The notes under the pieces are model-generated. The model made no database searches. It saw only the letters and a list, made by a program, of their open reading frames with translations, and was not told the origin of the DNA. The position numbers were made by a program, and so were the translations under genes. A DNA stretch of 64,000 bases from contig NZ_JAERVL010000015.1 in NCBI RefSeq assembly GCF_016745835.1, positions 186,001 through 250,000 on the forward strand, read 5' to 3'. This DNA is from Caldalkalibacillus salinus (GTDB taxonomy: Bacteria > Bacillota > Bacilli > Caldalkalibacillales > JCM-10596). Position 1 is the first letter of the stretch. Each line of letters starts with the position of its first letter. Of the stretch, positions 47,851-56,302 are shown piece by piece.

Positions 47851-49281
47851 CTAAGGTGTCGTTGCAAGGTGAAGCCAACTCTTATTATCATGGGTGCTTT
47901 GAGCGTCATCCAATTGTCCATTGACGTCATTTTTCATGTTCTCTTGGGATTTAGGTCCGTTTTGATGTCCATTCCCATGTTCCCCTTTACCCGGTGTGTG
48001 TTTTTTTTTATCATCGGAGCTTGATCCAGATGACTCACGTTGTTTCTCTTTGTTATCTTTTTCTAAACCGGGAGGGATAAATAATAGGCCTGGTGCATTC
48101 AAACGTCCTTTACCGGACTTTTTTTCCTCAGAGGCACCTTCTTCATCCGAACTTTCAGTCATACCTTCAACTTCTATATTAACGCTTTTATCTTCAGAGT
48201 CTGGATGATTGCCATTGTTGCCTTGGCCTTTGTTGTTACCTTGGCCTTTGTTACCATTGCCTTTATTGCCTTGACCCTGGTTACCTTGGCCTTTATTGCC
48301 TTCACCTTTGTTACCTTGGCCTTTGTTGCCTTGATTGTCTTGACCCTCATGACCTTGGCCTTTGTTACCATTAACACCTTTACCGTTTTCTTGACCTTCT
48401 TCAGAAGCGTTATGATGTCCATTCGATTGACCTGGTTGTTCATCTACATCCTCTTCAGCTTCACCATTGTCCTTATGATTGGATATCACATTTTGTAAGC
48501 CGTTAAACTCTTGTGCCAACTCCGCAATGGATTGACCTTTTAATTCCTCAAGGTTGATGTCTACCCCTTGTTCTTTAGCTCCCAAATAAATGGAGTAACG
48601 CCCGGTAGACATACCCTCTTCTTGCGCTTTCGTACGTACCTCTTCATCCACTGTTACTTTGTGAAGCTTCACTTTGTTCTCTTGTTCTGCCTCTGTTTCC
48701 TCTACAGGCTCATGACTGACTTCACTCTCGATAAGCTGTAAGGCAGTATCAACGTTTTCTGTGTATTTCGTTTCACTATCTTGGTCAACGAATGACGTGG
48801 CTAATAGCACATCTTGGTTCCCCTCAAGAAAGCCATCGATTCTTGCTTGGGAAATCACGTCATATGTTAGTTCTGGAAGTGACTTTCCTTTCCATTCATC
48901 ACTAAGATGTGAAACTAGGAGCTTCCCATCATCATTTAGAGGTTCTAAACTAATGACTTCCATGGACTTATTAAGGCCCATTTCGATACTAGGATTGATG
49001 TCGATGTTGACATAGGCTACTGCGGTATCATCAGCTCCAAAAGGGACGAGGGCGAACATGGATGCGAATACTAATAAGAAGGAAGCGACTAAGGCTAATG
49101 CTGGTACAGTTTTCTTCTTTCTGCTTTTGACTTCGAACGGTACAACTTGAGCAGAAGGTACGTCAACTTCCATTCCAACTTCCCAGTGCAGTTTGTTTGC
49201 TTTGACTTTACGGAATTCGCCTTCAGGGGTCATGACAACTGCTTCGTCATTTTTCATTTCTAGAATGAGTCCCTTATTCAC
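47851..49281 (-). CDS. rsgI: Anti-sigma-I factor RsgI
   Basis: A 476 aa single-pass membrane protein that holds SigI inactive. Residues 1-57 form the cytoplasmic RsgI_N domain (MNKGLILEMKNDEAVVMTPE), 59-80 the transmembrane helix, then the conserved juxtamembrane domain with VNIDINPSIE; the Asn96-Pro97 bond corresponds to the reported RsgI autoproteolysis site. The outer part is disordered, with a Gly/Asn/Gln/Lys repeat (about 304-360) instead of the carbohydrate-binding modules of clostridial RsgI. It overlaps sigI by 8 nt. Confidence 0.93.
   Translation of the reverse strand: MNKGLILEMKNDEAVVMTPEGEFRKVKANKLHWEVGMEVDVPSAQVVPFEVKSRKKKTVPALALVASFLLVFASMFALVPFGADDTAVAYVNIDINPSIEMGLNKSMEVISLEPLNDDGKLLVSHLSDEWKGKSLPELTYDVISQARIDGFLEGNQDVLLATSFVDQDSETKYTENVDTALQLIESEVSHEPVEETEAEQENKVKLHKVTVDEEVRTKAQEEGMSTGRYSIYLGAKEQGVDINLEELKGQSIAELAQEFNGLQNVISNHKDNGEAEEDVDEQPGQSNGHHNASEEGQENGKGVNGNKGQGHEGQDNQGNKGQGNKGEGNKGQGNQGQGNKGNGNKGQGNNKGQGNNGNHPDSEDKSVNIEVEGMTESSDEEGASEEKKSGKGRLNAPGLLFIPPGLEKDNKEKQRESSGSSSDDKKKHTPGKGEHGNGHQNGPKSQENMKNDVNGQLDDAQSTHDNKSWLHLATTP
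48200..48370 (-). repeat. Degenerate GxGNKGQGN-coding repeat inside rsgI
   Basis: About 170 bp of imperfect short repeats built from the pentapeptide-like words GQGNK, GEGNK and GNGNK. At DNA level the words TTGCCTTGGCCT and TTACCTTGGCCT recur in plus-strand reading. Likely prone to length variation. Confidence 0.85.
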
Positions 49282-50056
49282 TGATTTCCCTCCCTTCTTT
49301 CATGTCTTCCTCTGGCTCGATATAGGATTGCAGTGATTCATACCCTCCGATATAAATCAACGCCATCGCTATTATATACTTTCGATTCCTCTCTACCGTT
49401 TTACGACTGCAGTTCACAAATTTTAATAATTCTTTCATCGGAAGTTGCTTTTTTTCCTTTAAATGAAAAACAAATTCTTGGTGTGTGGCGAGGGTTTTGG
49501 CGATTTGCTTTGCATTTTCTCTAGCATCTACATGCTTAGGACATAGGGTGACCAAATCCTGGAAGGTGATGTCGTACTCCTTGAGTAGCTCCTGGTAATC
49601 AGCGATATCCATTCTACGACGTTCAATTTCTTGGTGCTGTTGATACTGGTTGACAGAGGCGTGAACTTGGGCGATGCTTTCTTGTTGCTGTTCCTCATCT
49701 GTTGATTCTGTTTCTAAGAAGATATCACGCGTTTGTCTCGTTTCCTTACGTATATAATCAATCACACGACGACGAATGACCATTTCCGCAAAAGATAGAA
49801 ACGATGTGCCTTGTTGGTTTTCGTAGTGGTTAATCGCTTCGTTAAACGCTTCAATAGCCACACTATACTCATCACGAGATTGGTCAATATACTGTTTACA
49901 GACCTTAGAAGCGACTTTCGCTATAAAAGGCTGATACTTTCTAATAAAATCATTTCTATATTGGGAATCATACTTGGCTTCTGTCACCAAAGCATGGATG
50001 TCTTCTGACTGTTCTTGGCGCTTTTTCTTCCATTTCCCTAGAATCATTGCTATCAA
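49274..50056 (-). CDS. sigI: RNA polymerase sigma factor SigI
   Basis: A 260 aa sigma-70 family factor. SRDEYSVAIEAFNEAINHYE followed by GTSFLSFAEMVIRRRVIDYI is the conserved region 2, and the C-terminal half carries the SigI-specific DNA-binding region (LKFVNCSRKTVERNRKYI as helix-turn-helix). In Bacillus SigI answers heat and cell-wall stress. The start is a TTG at 50056 with GAGGTGA 6-7 nt upstream. rsgI follows with 8 nt overlap. Confidence 0.94.
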   Translation of the reverse strand: MIAMILGKWKKKRQEQSEDIHALVTEAKYDSQYRNDFIRKYQPFIAKVASKVCKQYIDQSRDEYSVAIEAFNEAINHYENQQGTSFLSFAEMVIRRRVIDYIRKETRQTRDIFLETESTDEEQQQESIAQVHASVNQYQQHQEIERRRMDIADYQELLKEYDITFQDLVTLCPKHVDARENAKQIAKTLATHQEFVFHLKEKKQLPMKELLKFVNCSRKTVERNRKYIIAMALIYIGGYESLQSYIEPEEDMKEGREISE

Positions 50057-50186
50057 GTGAATTCACCTCGCCATACTACTATATCGTCTTTAAACCTCTC
50101 TTTATGTGGGGAAGTCCACATTCGTCAAACTATATCATCATTTTACATATTTCTACCTTCGTTTACTAGAGACTTCATTCCTGTTT

Positions 50187-51476
50187 TTATAAAGGAATTT
50201 TTTGTTTGGAATCTAGCACTTTATCAGGTCTTCTATAAAACACGTAGTAGAAATAAACAGAACCCACGATATAAAGGGCCGCTGTGAGGCTAAACACGTA
50301 AGCATAACCCCAGTAAGCACCATATCGACTAACGATATACGAACTTACAGGTCCCATACACGCCCATCCTAACATAAATATTGTTTGTCCGACACTATTC
50401 GCCAAACCTTTCATATTATCGTCTACTTTATCCATCATGACCGACATTTGGATAGGATTACCCGCATTCATCAATGCTTGACGAAACAAGAAACCGACCG
50501 AGGCGAGATAGAAGTTGTTTGTAAAACCGGTGAGGAGTAGGAACGGAATGGACAATAGCTGTAAAACAACCACCGCCCTTACTTCGCCTATTCGTTTAAC
50601 AATCGCTGGACCAATGAGCATAGCAACGGCCGTAGCCGCTTGCCCTAGCGAGACCACCAACCCTATGGATGTGTTAGACGCTTGGAATCGGTCAGCAAAA
50701 TACACGTTTAAATACGGAATCACCAGCCCCGCCCCAAAACCGATGAGCATCTGAGCCACTGCAAATAAACCGATGATTTTTATTGATGTATGATGTTGGA
50801 CCAATGCGCGCTTGAGGTTACCCTTGGTTAACATACTCGTTAGTGTTTTATGTTGCTTCACTTTCCCCTTTTCCTGCAGCATACTAATGGGTAAAAAAGC
50901 TAAAAAGGACATTCCTGTGCCGATGAGTAGAGTTGTACGTAAACTTATCAGCTCTGTCATTCCAAACCATAGATGTAACACGTCCGCCAACGCTCCACCA
51001 CCCATGTTACCAATCACGTTAGCCACCATCATTAATGCAAAATTAAGGCTGAAAAGATGCACCCGCTGTTCCTTCGTTGAATTCTCCGATAGCAACGGAA
51101 TAGCGGATACTTGAATAAAGGATGAGAATAAGCCTGTCATAAACGCCGTAAGAATCAACCCCGTCTCCACTTCCAATATGGCACGCAGGACAAAACTAAC
51201 GACAGTAAAAAGTAACCCAACGGCAATGATTTTTTTTCGGCCCAGTTGATCGCTAAGGATACCAGCAGGAATGAGAATAATAGCCGCTGCTAGTGACTGC
51301 ATGGCCACCATATTTCCGATCACGGTCTGATCAAAGCCCAGCGCTTTGACGTATAAATTATACATAATCATGAACATCCCCATGCCCACTTGAAAAAGAA
51401 CATTGGCCCATAAAAAAAGGCGTACATTTCGGTTGTAGCCTTTGATTTGCTTTATCCAATCATGTATGACAGTCAT
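50187..51476 (-). CDS. MFS transporter
   Basis: A 429 aa major facilitator with twelve predicted transmembrane helices. The loop 2-3 motif GILSDQLGRKKI (with AGILSDQLGRKK matching motif A) is present, and the two six-helix halves are separated by a basic loop around residue 200. GTGAGGAC lies 8 nt before the ATG at 51476; an upstream in-frame ATG at 51539 is unsupported. Substrate cannot be told. Monocistronic and divergent from the DUF3221 lipoprotein. Confidence 0.85.
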   Translation of the reverse strand: MTVIHDWIKQIKGYNRNVRLFLWANVLFQVGMGMFMIMYNLYVKALGFDQTVIGNMVAMQSLAAAIILIPAGILSDQLGRKKIIAVGLLFTVVSFVLRAILEVETGLILTAFMTGLFSSFIQVSAIPLLSENSTKEQRVHLFSLNFALMMVANVIGNMGGGALADVLHLWFGMTELISLRTTLLIGTGMSFLAFLPISMLQEKGKVKQHKTLTSMLTKGNLKRALVQHHTSIKIIGLFAVAQMLIGFGAGLVIPYLNVYFADRFQASNTSIGLVVSLGQAATAVAMLIGPAIVKRIGEVRAVVVLQLLSIPFLLLTGFTNNFYLASVGFLFRQALMNAGNPIQMSVMMDKVDDNMKGLANSVGQTIFMLGWACMGPVSSYIVSRYGAYWGYAYVFSLTAALYIVGSVYFYYVFYRRPDKVLDSKQKIPL

Positions 51477-51662
51477 TTTGTTGTCCTCACTTTCATGCCA
51501 CAATTCAATGACATCATCAATGTCATTACTTCGAATCACTAAACAAAATTATACTTTAAGACTGATCACATAGGAAGGTTAATATTTAAAATTTTGCGAC
51601 ATCCATACAAAGGATGACAATGCGTGAGGATAGGACACTAAGCGGCCATTTTTTGGATGAAG

Positions 51663-51689
51663 TGAAACTTTCCGAAAGTTTGATCCGTC
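51663..51689 (+). promoter_or_regulatory. ECF-sigma-type promoter before the DUF3221 lipoprotein
   Basis: TGAAAC (51663-51668), 17 bp, CGTC (51686-51689) matches the -35/-10 pattern of Bacillus ECF sigma factors (M/W/X group). It overlaps a perfect palindrome AAACTTTC-C-GAAAGTTT (51665-51681) and lies 55 nt before the TTG start. Confidence 0.6.
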
Positions 51690-51743
51690 TAGAGCTTCAA
51701 GATTCTAGAGAATAATGCCATATGGAAAGGAGCATGGGTTTAT

Positions 51744-52202
51744 TTGAAAAAGATACTTTTATTTGTGACTGTAAGTGTGTGTATGTTTGCTACCGGATGT
51801 TCTGTCAACAGTGAAGACACAACACTCGGTTTACAACCATCAGCTTCTCAACAAAATCAATCCGGTGAGCATGATAACCAATCTTCAAAGACATCGACTG
51901 TGGATGAAATTAAAGATATGGATTACCAAGGAACCGTTATTTCAAAGAAAGTCTCCGACGATGGCCAACGAATATTAGTAGCTGATAACATTGCCCCTGA
52001 TGATTTAAAGAAATATTCAGCGAAGGAATTAGCCTCAAAAGCGTTATCAGAAGATGTGGATATTGCTTGGTATACGATTGATCCTAATACTTATAGCAAA
52101 TTAGAAATTGGTCAAAAAGTAGGGATAGACCTTGCATCTAATAGACAACTCGATAGTAGACCACCCATAAGAGGCGCTGAAAAAGTCATAATGATAAATT
52201 AA
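51744..52202 (+). CDS. DUF3221 (YobA-like) lipoprotein
   Basis: A 152 aa lipoprotein: signal LLFVTVSVCMFATGC with lipid-modified Cys19, a Ser/Gln-rich linker (20-55), then a small beta-rich DUF3221 domain (IKDMDYQGTVISKK to the end). The start is TTG at 51744 with AAAGGAG 11 nt upstream; the nearby ATG at 51734 is in another frame. The frame stays open for another 37 codons after the TAA. Outer face of the membrane; function unknown. Confidence 0.82.
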   Translation: MKKILLFVTVSVCMFATGCSVNSEDTTLGLQPSASQQNQSGEHDNQSSKTSTVDEIKDMDYQGTVISKKVSDDGQRILVADNIAPDDLKKYSAKELASKALSEDVDIAWYTIDPNTYSKLEIGQKVGIDLASNRQLDSRPPIRGAEKVIMIN

Positions 52203-52342
52203 TTTTTGTTCAAGTACAACCTGGATGGGATTGATACACTTGAAGATAGCTTTTCTGATGCCAAACAACAAAAGTTAAAAAAAGGAGTTAAGGAAAAATA
52301 TAAATCACTATTCTAAGAGAAAATAAAAGATTTGTACACAAG

Positions 52343-52375
52343 TGTGGCCACCTAGGTTCCTTTTAGGTGGCCACA
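52343..52375 (+). terminator. Perfect 12-bp hairpin between convergent genes
   Basis: TGTGGCCACCTA (52343-52354) pairs with TAGGTGGCCACA (52364-52375); the tail TTAGATTATTTT is only loosely T-rich. Confidence 0.65.
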
Positions 52376-52385
52376 TTAGATTATT

Positions 52386-54113
52386 TTATACGACTTGCTC
52401 ATTAGTGTCATCGTTATTCGTTTTCGATTCCTCTTGTTGGCGCTTCTTCTTTTCTTCCTCAATTAGTTCTCGGCGTAACACTTTTCCAATAATCGATTTT
52501 GGTAGTTCCTCTCTAAATTCATATATATGGGGAACCTTATAGGAGGCAAGGTGTCTTCTGGAAAATTGGTCCAGTTCTTCCACCGTGAGTGTTTGACCTT
52601 CCTTTGCAACGATGTAGGCCTTCACTGTTTCTCCTCTGTATTGATCAGGAATGCCGATCACAGACGCCTCCATCACTTTGGGATGTTCAAAAAGGATCTC
52701 TTCAATCTCACGAGGATAAATGTTGAAGCCCCCGGCGATAATCATATCTTTTTTGCGATCCATAATATAGAAAAAGCCTTCCTCGTCCATTTTGGCAATA
52801 TCCCCGGTATATAGCCAGCCATCCCTTAAGACTTTATCCGTTTCCACTACTCTTTTCCAATAGCCTTTCATCACTTGTGGTCCTTTGACGACTAGTTCAC
52901 CCACTTCACCAGGAGGTAAGGTTTCTCCTGTTGACAAGTTGACGATCTTAGCTTCTGTATCGGGCCAGGGGACGCCGATTGAACCGATTTTGCGTTTCCC
53001 CCAGATCATATTGGCATGAGTGACGGGGGAGGATTCTGTCAGGCCGTATCCTTCTACCAGGCGCCCTTTTGTAAGCTGTTCGAATTTTTCTTGCACTTCA
53101 ACAGGGAGAGGGGCTGAACCACTGATACACGAATGTATAGAAGAAAGATCATAACGTTCGATGTTAGGATGGTTAATAATAGCGATATACATTGTAGGAG
53201 CCCCTGGGAAGATCGTGGGTCTCTCATCTTGAATCGTTTTAAGTATCAAATCCGTATCGAATTTAGGTATTAATAGTAAGGTGCCCCCCATATAGATAGA
53301 TAAGTTCATGACGATACTCATACCATACACGTGGAAAAACGGAAGCGCAGCTAACAGTTTCTCTTTACCTTCTTTTGATCGGTGCAACCATTGTCTTGAC
53401 TGGAAAGCATTCACGACAAGATTATAATGAGTGAGCATGACGCCTTTCGGCTTGCCTGTGGTGCCGCCCGTATATTGTAGGAGGGCGAGGTCCTCCCGTG
53501 GATGAATGTGGACTTGTGGTTCAGATTGCCCAGCTTGTCCTACAAGAAAAGTGCGCCATCTCTCGACCCGATCATGCTGAGGAACATGAGTTTGCAAGCC
53601 ATCTTTTTTCGCTTTTAAAGGATATAGTAAATTCTTGGGGAAAGGCAGATAGTCTTTTAGTGAAGTGATGACCACCTTCTCCAAGGGGGTTTGGTGCATG
53701 ATTTTCTCGATGCGCTTATAGATAATATCTAAGCTAAGCAAGACCTTTGCTCCGGCGTCATTTAACTGATATTCCAACTCTCTCTCTGTGTACAAAGGGT
53801 TTGTTTGTACGACGATGGCACCAGCCATGAGTGCACCATAATAGCCTATAACTGCTTGTGGACAGTTCGGGAGCATGATGGCCACGCGGTCACCTTTTTT
53901 AACCCCGTTTAATGTAAGCGCATTCGAAAATTGGCAGCTCAAATCATACAGCTCCTGGTAAGTTAACGTCTTACCTAGAAATTGTAAGGCAATATGCTGT
54001 GGATACTTTTTTGTTGCTTCTTTCAAAAATGTGGGTAAGCTCACGTTCGGGTAATCATAATGGGGCTGTATCTGGGGTGGGTAATGCTCAGACCAGGGTA
54101 TACGGTTTGCCAT
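52386..54113 (-). CDS. Long-chain fatty acid-CoA ligase
   Basis: A 575 aa adenylate-forming enzyme that activates long-chain fatty acids with ATP and CoA for beta-oxidation. P-loop YTGGTTGKPKG (about 213-223), VEGYGLTESSP, DGWLYTGDIA and the C-terminal DRKKDMIIAGGFNIYP hinge with PKSIIGKVLRREL (catalytic Lys) are intact. ATG 54113 is chosen, 8 nt after GAGGTG. It resembles B. subtilis LcfA. Here it is the last gene of the fadN-fadA-fadE run, 55 bp after fadE. Confidence 0.92.
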   Translation of the reverse strand: MANRIPWSEHYPPQIQPHYDYPNVSLPTFLKEATKKYPQHIALQFLGKTLTYQELYDLSCQFSNALTLNGVKKGDRVAIMLPNCPQAVIGYYGALMAGAIVVQTNPLYTERELEYQLNDAGAKVLLSLDIIYKRIEKIMHQTPLEKVVITSLKDYLPFPKNLLYPLKAKKDGLQTHVPQHDRVERWRTFLVGQAGQSEPQVHIHPREDLALLQYTGGTTGKPKGVMLTHYNLVVNAFQSRQWLHRSKEGKEKLLAALPFFHVYGMSIVMNLSIYMGGTLLLIPKFDTDLILKTIQDERPTIFPGAPTMYIAIINHPNIERYDLSSIHSCISGSAPLPVEVQEKFEQLTKGRLVEGYGLTESSPVTHANMIWGKRKIGSIGVPWPDTEAKIVNLSTGETLPPGEVGELVVKGPQVMKGYWKRVVETDKVLRDGWLYTGDIAKMDEEGFFYIMDRKKDMIIAGGFNIYPREIEEILFEHPKVMEASVIGIPDQYRGETVKAYIVAKEGQTLTVEELDQFSRRHLASYKVPHIYEFREELPKSIIGKVLRRELIEEEKKKRQQEESKTNNDDTNEQVV

Positions 54114-54168
54114 TCCACCTTCACCTCTCTCAAGATTATAGGCTGAAGAGGGCCCAGGCCCCCTCCGC

Positions 54169-55950
54169 TTAAACCACGTATTTCTCCGCTGCAATGACCT
54201 TTTGAGCAATATGTCTCTTTTTACTGATATAAGACATCGGCTGGCGTTTGGTTAGCTTTTTCAATATGGAGAGCTGAGTTCGTAACATATCACCCGACTC
54301 CATTTCCGTTATAACGTCTTTGGCCCATTTTTCCATCTTTTCCATAGACTCATGGACGAAGACTTCTGTCATGTCAATGGCCTGCTTTGCTTTAGGCTCC
54401 CCTCCTTTATCTCGTATTTTTTTTGTGCGTAAAAGCATGCTTTCCATCGCAAAGATCTGAATAATCATGTCACTCAGTTTGCTGACAATCTCCTGTTCTT
54501 GTTCTAGTTGTTCTTGATATTTTTCAAAGGCAAGACCGCTTGTCATGAGAAAGATCTTCTTAGCCATGGCCAAGAGATGCTGTTCTTCCTCTAGAGGTTC
54601 GCTAAAGGATTGTTGGGGGAACATCTCTAGCAGCTCCGACTGTAAAGCTTTTGCCTCCTGTATCAGAGGGAGCTCGCCCTTCATGGCTTTTTTGACCAGC
54701 GTGCCTGGAATGAGTAAACGATTAATCTCGTTCGTGCCTTCAAATATGCGATTAATTCTAGAATCACGATATAGACGTTCGATTTTGTATTCTTGAATAA
54801 ATCCGTATCCGCCATGTATTTGGACACCTTCATCCACAACATCATCCAATACTTCAGAACCAAACACTTTGTTAATCGAGCATTCTATGGCGTACTCAGC
54901 GATGCCTTTGGCTAGTTGCAAACCGGCTGACGGGTCATCGTTATCGATGCCCTGTAATCCTTCATCTATTAGACCTGATGTTCTATATACCATACTTTCA
55001 AGTGCGTAGGTCATGATGGTCATGTCAGCCAGTTTGCTCCCCACTAATGGGAACTTAGAGATGGGTGTGCCGAATTGCTTACGTTCATTGGCGTATGTTG
55101 CTGAGAGTTTAATTGCTTCTTTGCTGGCGCCCAAACAACCGGACCCTAGCTTAAATCTCCCAATATTCAAAATATTAAAGGCAATGAGATGGCCTTTGCC
55201 TACTTCCCCAAGGACATTTTGTACAGGCACTTGCACTTGGTCAAGGATGAGCGGACATGTCGATGAACCTTTAATCCCCATCTTTTTCTCTTCTGGTCCT
55301 ATACTGACGCCCTCCATGGATTTTTCCACTATAAACGTACTAAAATGTTCACCGTCTACCTTAGCGTAGACGATAAATATATCGGCAAATCCCGCGTTCG
55401 TGATGAACTGTTTCTGTCCTTCTAAGACGTAATGCTGTCCATCTGCGCTTAAAACAGCCGTCGTCTTGGCCCCGAGTGCGTCCGAGCCGGAAGAAGGCTC
55501 TGTTAAGCAATAAGCTGCTATTTTTTCCCCAGTGGCGAGTGGGGGCAGGTATTTTTCTTTCTGCTCTTTTGTGCCAAAAAAGACGATAGGCAATGTGCCA
55601 ATCCCAGTGTGAGCTCCGATGGATAAAGATATAGATGACCCTTTGGACAGTCTTTCATTAATCAATGTAGAACTGACTTTATCTAAATCTAATCCTCCGT
55701 AAGCCTCAGGGATATCTGCCCCCAGTATGCCTAATGCTCCTGCTTTTTGAATCATCGTGACGGAGAGATCATAGTTTAATCCTTCTATTTGTTCGTCCAT
55801 CTTATTGACTTCAGCTTCAAGAAAATCGCTCGCGGTGTCGGCCATCATTTTTTGTTCATCTGTAAAGTCTTCAGGTGTGACGATATCCTGCGTGCTAGAT
55901 TCTTCAATGAGGAATGCGCCTCCTCGTTTGTGGGCTTGTATGGTATGCAT
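54169..55950 (-). CDS. fadE: Acyl-CoA dehydrogenase
   Basis: A 593 aa FAD enzyme, the length of B. subtilis FadE (yusJ), catalysing the first oxidation of acyl-CoA. AYCLTEPSSGSDALGAKTTA, GCLGASKEAIKLSATYANER and GGYGFIQEYKIERLYRDSRI are the substrate/FAD motifs, with Glu in IFEGTNEINR. The C-terminal 180 residues are a helical extension typical of FadE. AAAGGAG lies 8 nt before the ATG at 55950; the frame is open 101 codons upstream only because it crosses a stop-poor repeat block. Confidence 0.93.
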   Translation of the reverse strand: MHTIQAHKRGGAFLIEESSTQDIVTPEDFTDEQKMMADTASDFLEAEVNKMDEQIEGLNYDLSVTMIQKAGALGILGADIPEAYGGLDLDKVSSTLINERLSKGSSISLSIGAHTGIGTLPIVFFGTKEQKEKYLPPLATGEKIAAYCLTEPSSGSDALGAKTTAVLSADGQHYVLEGQKQFITNAGFADIFIVYAKVDGEHFSTFIVEKSMEGVSIGPEEKKMGIKGSSTCPLILDQVQVPVQNVLGEVGKGHLIAFNILNIGRFKLGSGCLGASKEAIKLSATYANERKQFGTPISKFPLVGSKLADMTIMTYALESMVYRTSGLIDEGLQGIDNDDPSAGLQLAKGIAEYAIECSINKVFGSEVLDDVVDEGVQIHGGYGFIQEYKIERLYRDSRINRIFEGTNEINRLLIPGTLVKKAMKGELPLIQEAKALQSELLEMFPQQSFSEPLEEEQHLLAMAKKIFLMTSGLAFEKYQEQLEQEQEIVSKLSDMIIQIFAMESMLLRTKKIRDKGGEPKAKQAIDMTEVFVHESMEKMEKWAKDVITEMESGDMLRTQLSILKKLTKRQPMSYISKKRHIAQKVIAAEKYVV

Positions 55951-55974
55951 GTGAATGGCTCCTTTCAATTTAGG

Positions 55975-56280
55975 GTTTGGCTTCCTCCGACTTGGAGCTC
56001 GGCCTTGATTCTTTTCGACTTGGGCATGGCGTTGGCTCCTCTCTCTTCGCTTCTCGACTCTGCTCAAAGGAAGCTTCGACAGGGAACTCGGCCTTGATTC
56101 TCTTCGGCTTTGGCAAGACTTTGGCCAAGCCCCTCTCTCCGCTTCTCGAGCTTCGCTCAAAGGAAGCTTCAACATGGGGCTCGGCCTTGCTCCTTTTCGA
56201 CTTGCGCAAGGCGTTGGCTGAACTCCCTCTTCTGCTTCTCGAGCTTTGCACAAAGGAAGCTCCGACAGGGGCTCGCTCTA
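55975..56280. repeat. Three-copy ~90 bp tandem repeat between fadA and fadE
   Basis: Units begin with CTCGGCCTTG at 55998, 56087 and 56180, with a truncated fourth start at 56272: periods 89, 93 and 92 bp. Shared cores are CTCGGCCTTG, TTCTCGA and CAAAGGAAGCT, the last able to pair within each unit (AGCTTC...GAAGCT). Copies agree at very roughly three quarters of positions and look richer in G+C than the flanks. Two frames are open through the block, but no ribosome site supports a protein. Confidence 0.85.
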
Positions 56281-56302
56281 GCGTCTTTTTATTGCGACTC
56301 GA

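Noticed and set aside
48205-48498. 97 aa hydrophobic plus-strand ORF opposite the rsgI repeat
   Set aside because: It is the complement of Gly/Asn/Lys codons of the repeat, has no ribosome site, and its periodic LAFVTLAF pattern only mirrors the rsgI repeat.
50057-50186. SigI autoregulatory promoter (ACCCCC/CGAA type) before sigI
   Set aside because: Only a loose CCCC and CGAT pair is found; the match is not better than chance. A weak TTGACG/TAAAGA sigma-A pair is present instead but also unconvincing.
50176-50202. Terminator-like ATTCC...GGAATTTTTT at the end of the MFS gene
   Set aside because: The T tract is on the plus strand, while the only gene ending there is on the minus strand, so it is on the wrong strand for a terminator.
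51614-51715. 33 aa plus-strand ORF upstream of the DUF3221 lipoprotein
   Set aside because: It has a passable AAAGGA site but covers the ECF-type promoter and palindrome, and the peptide has no recognisable feature.
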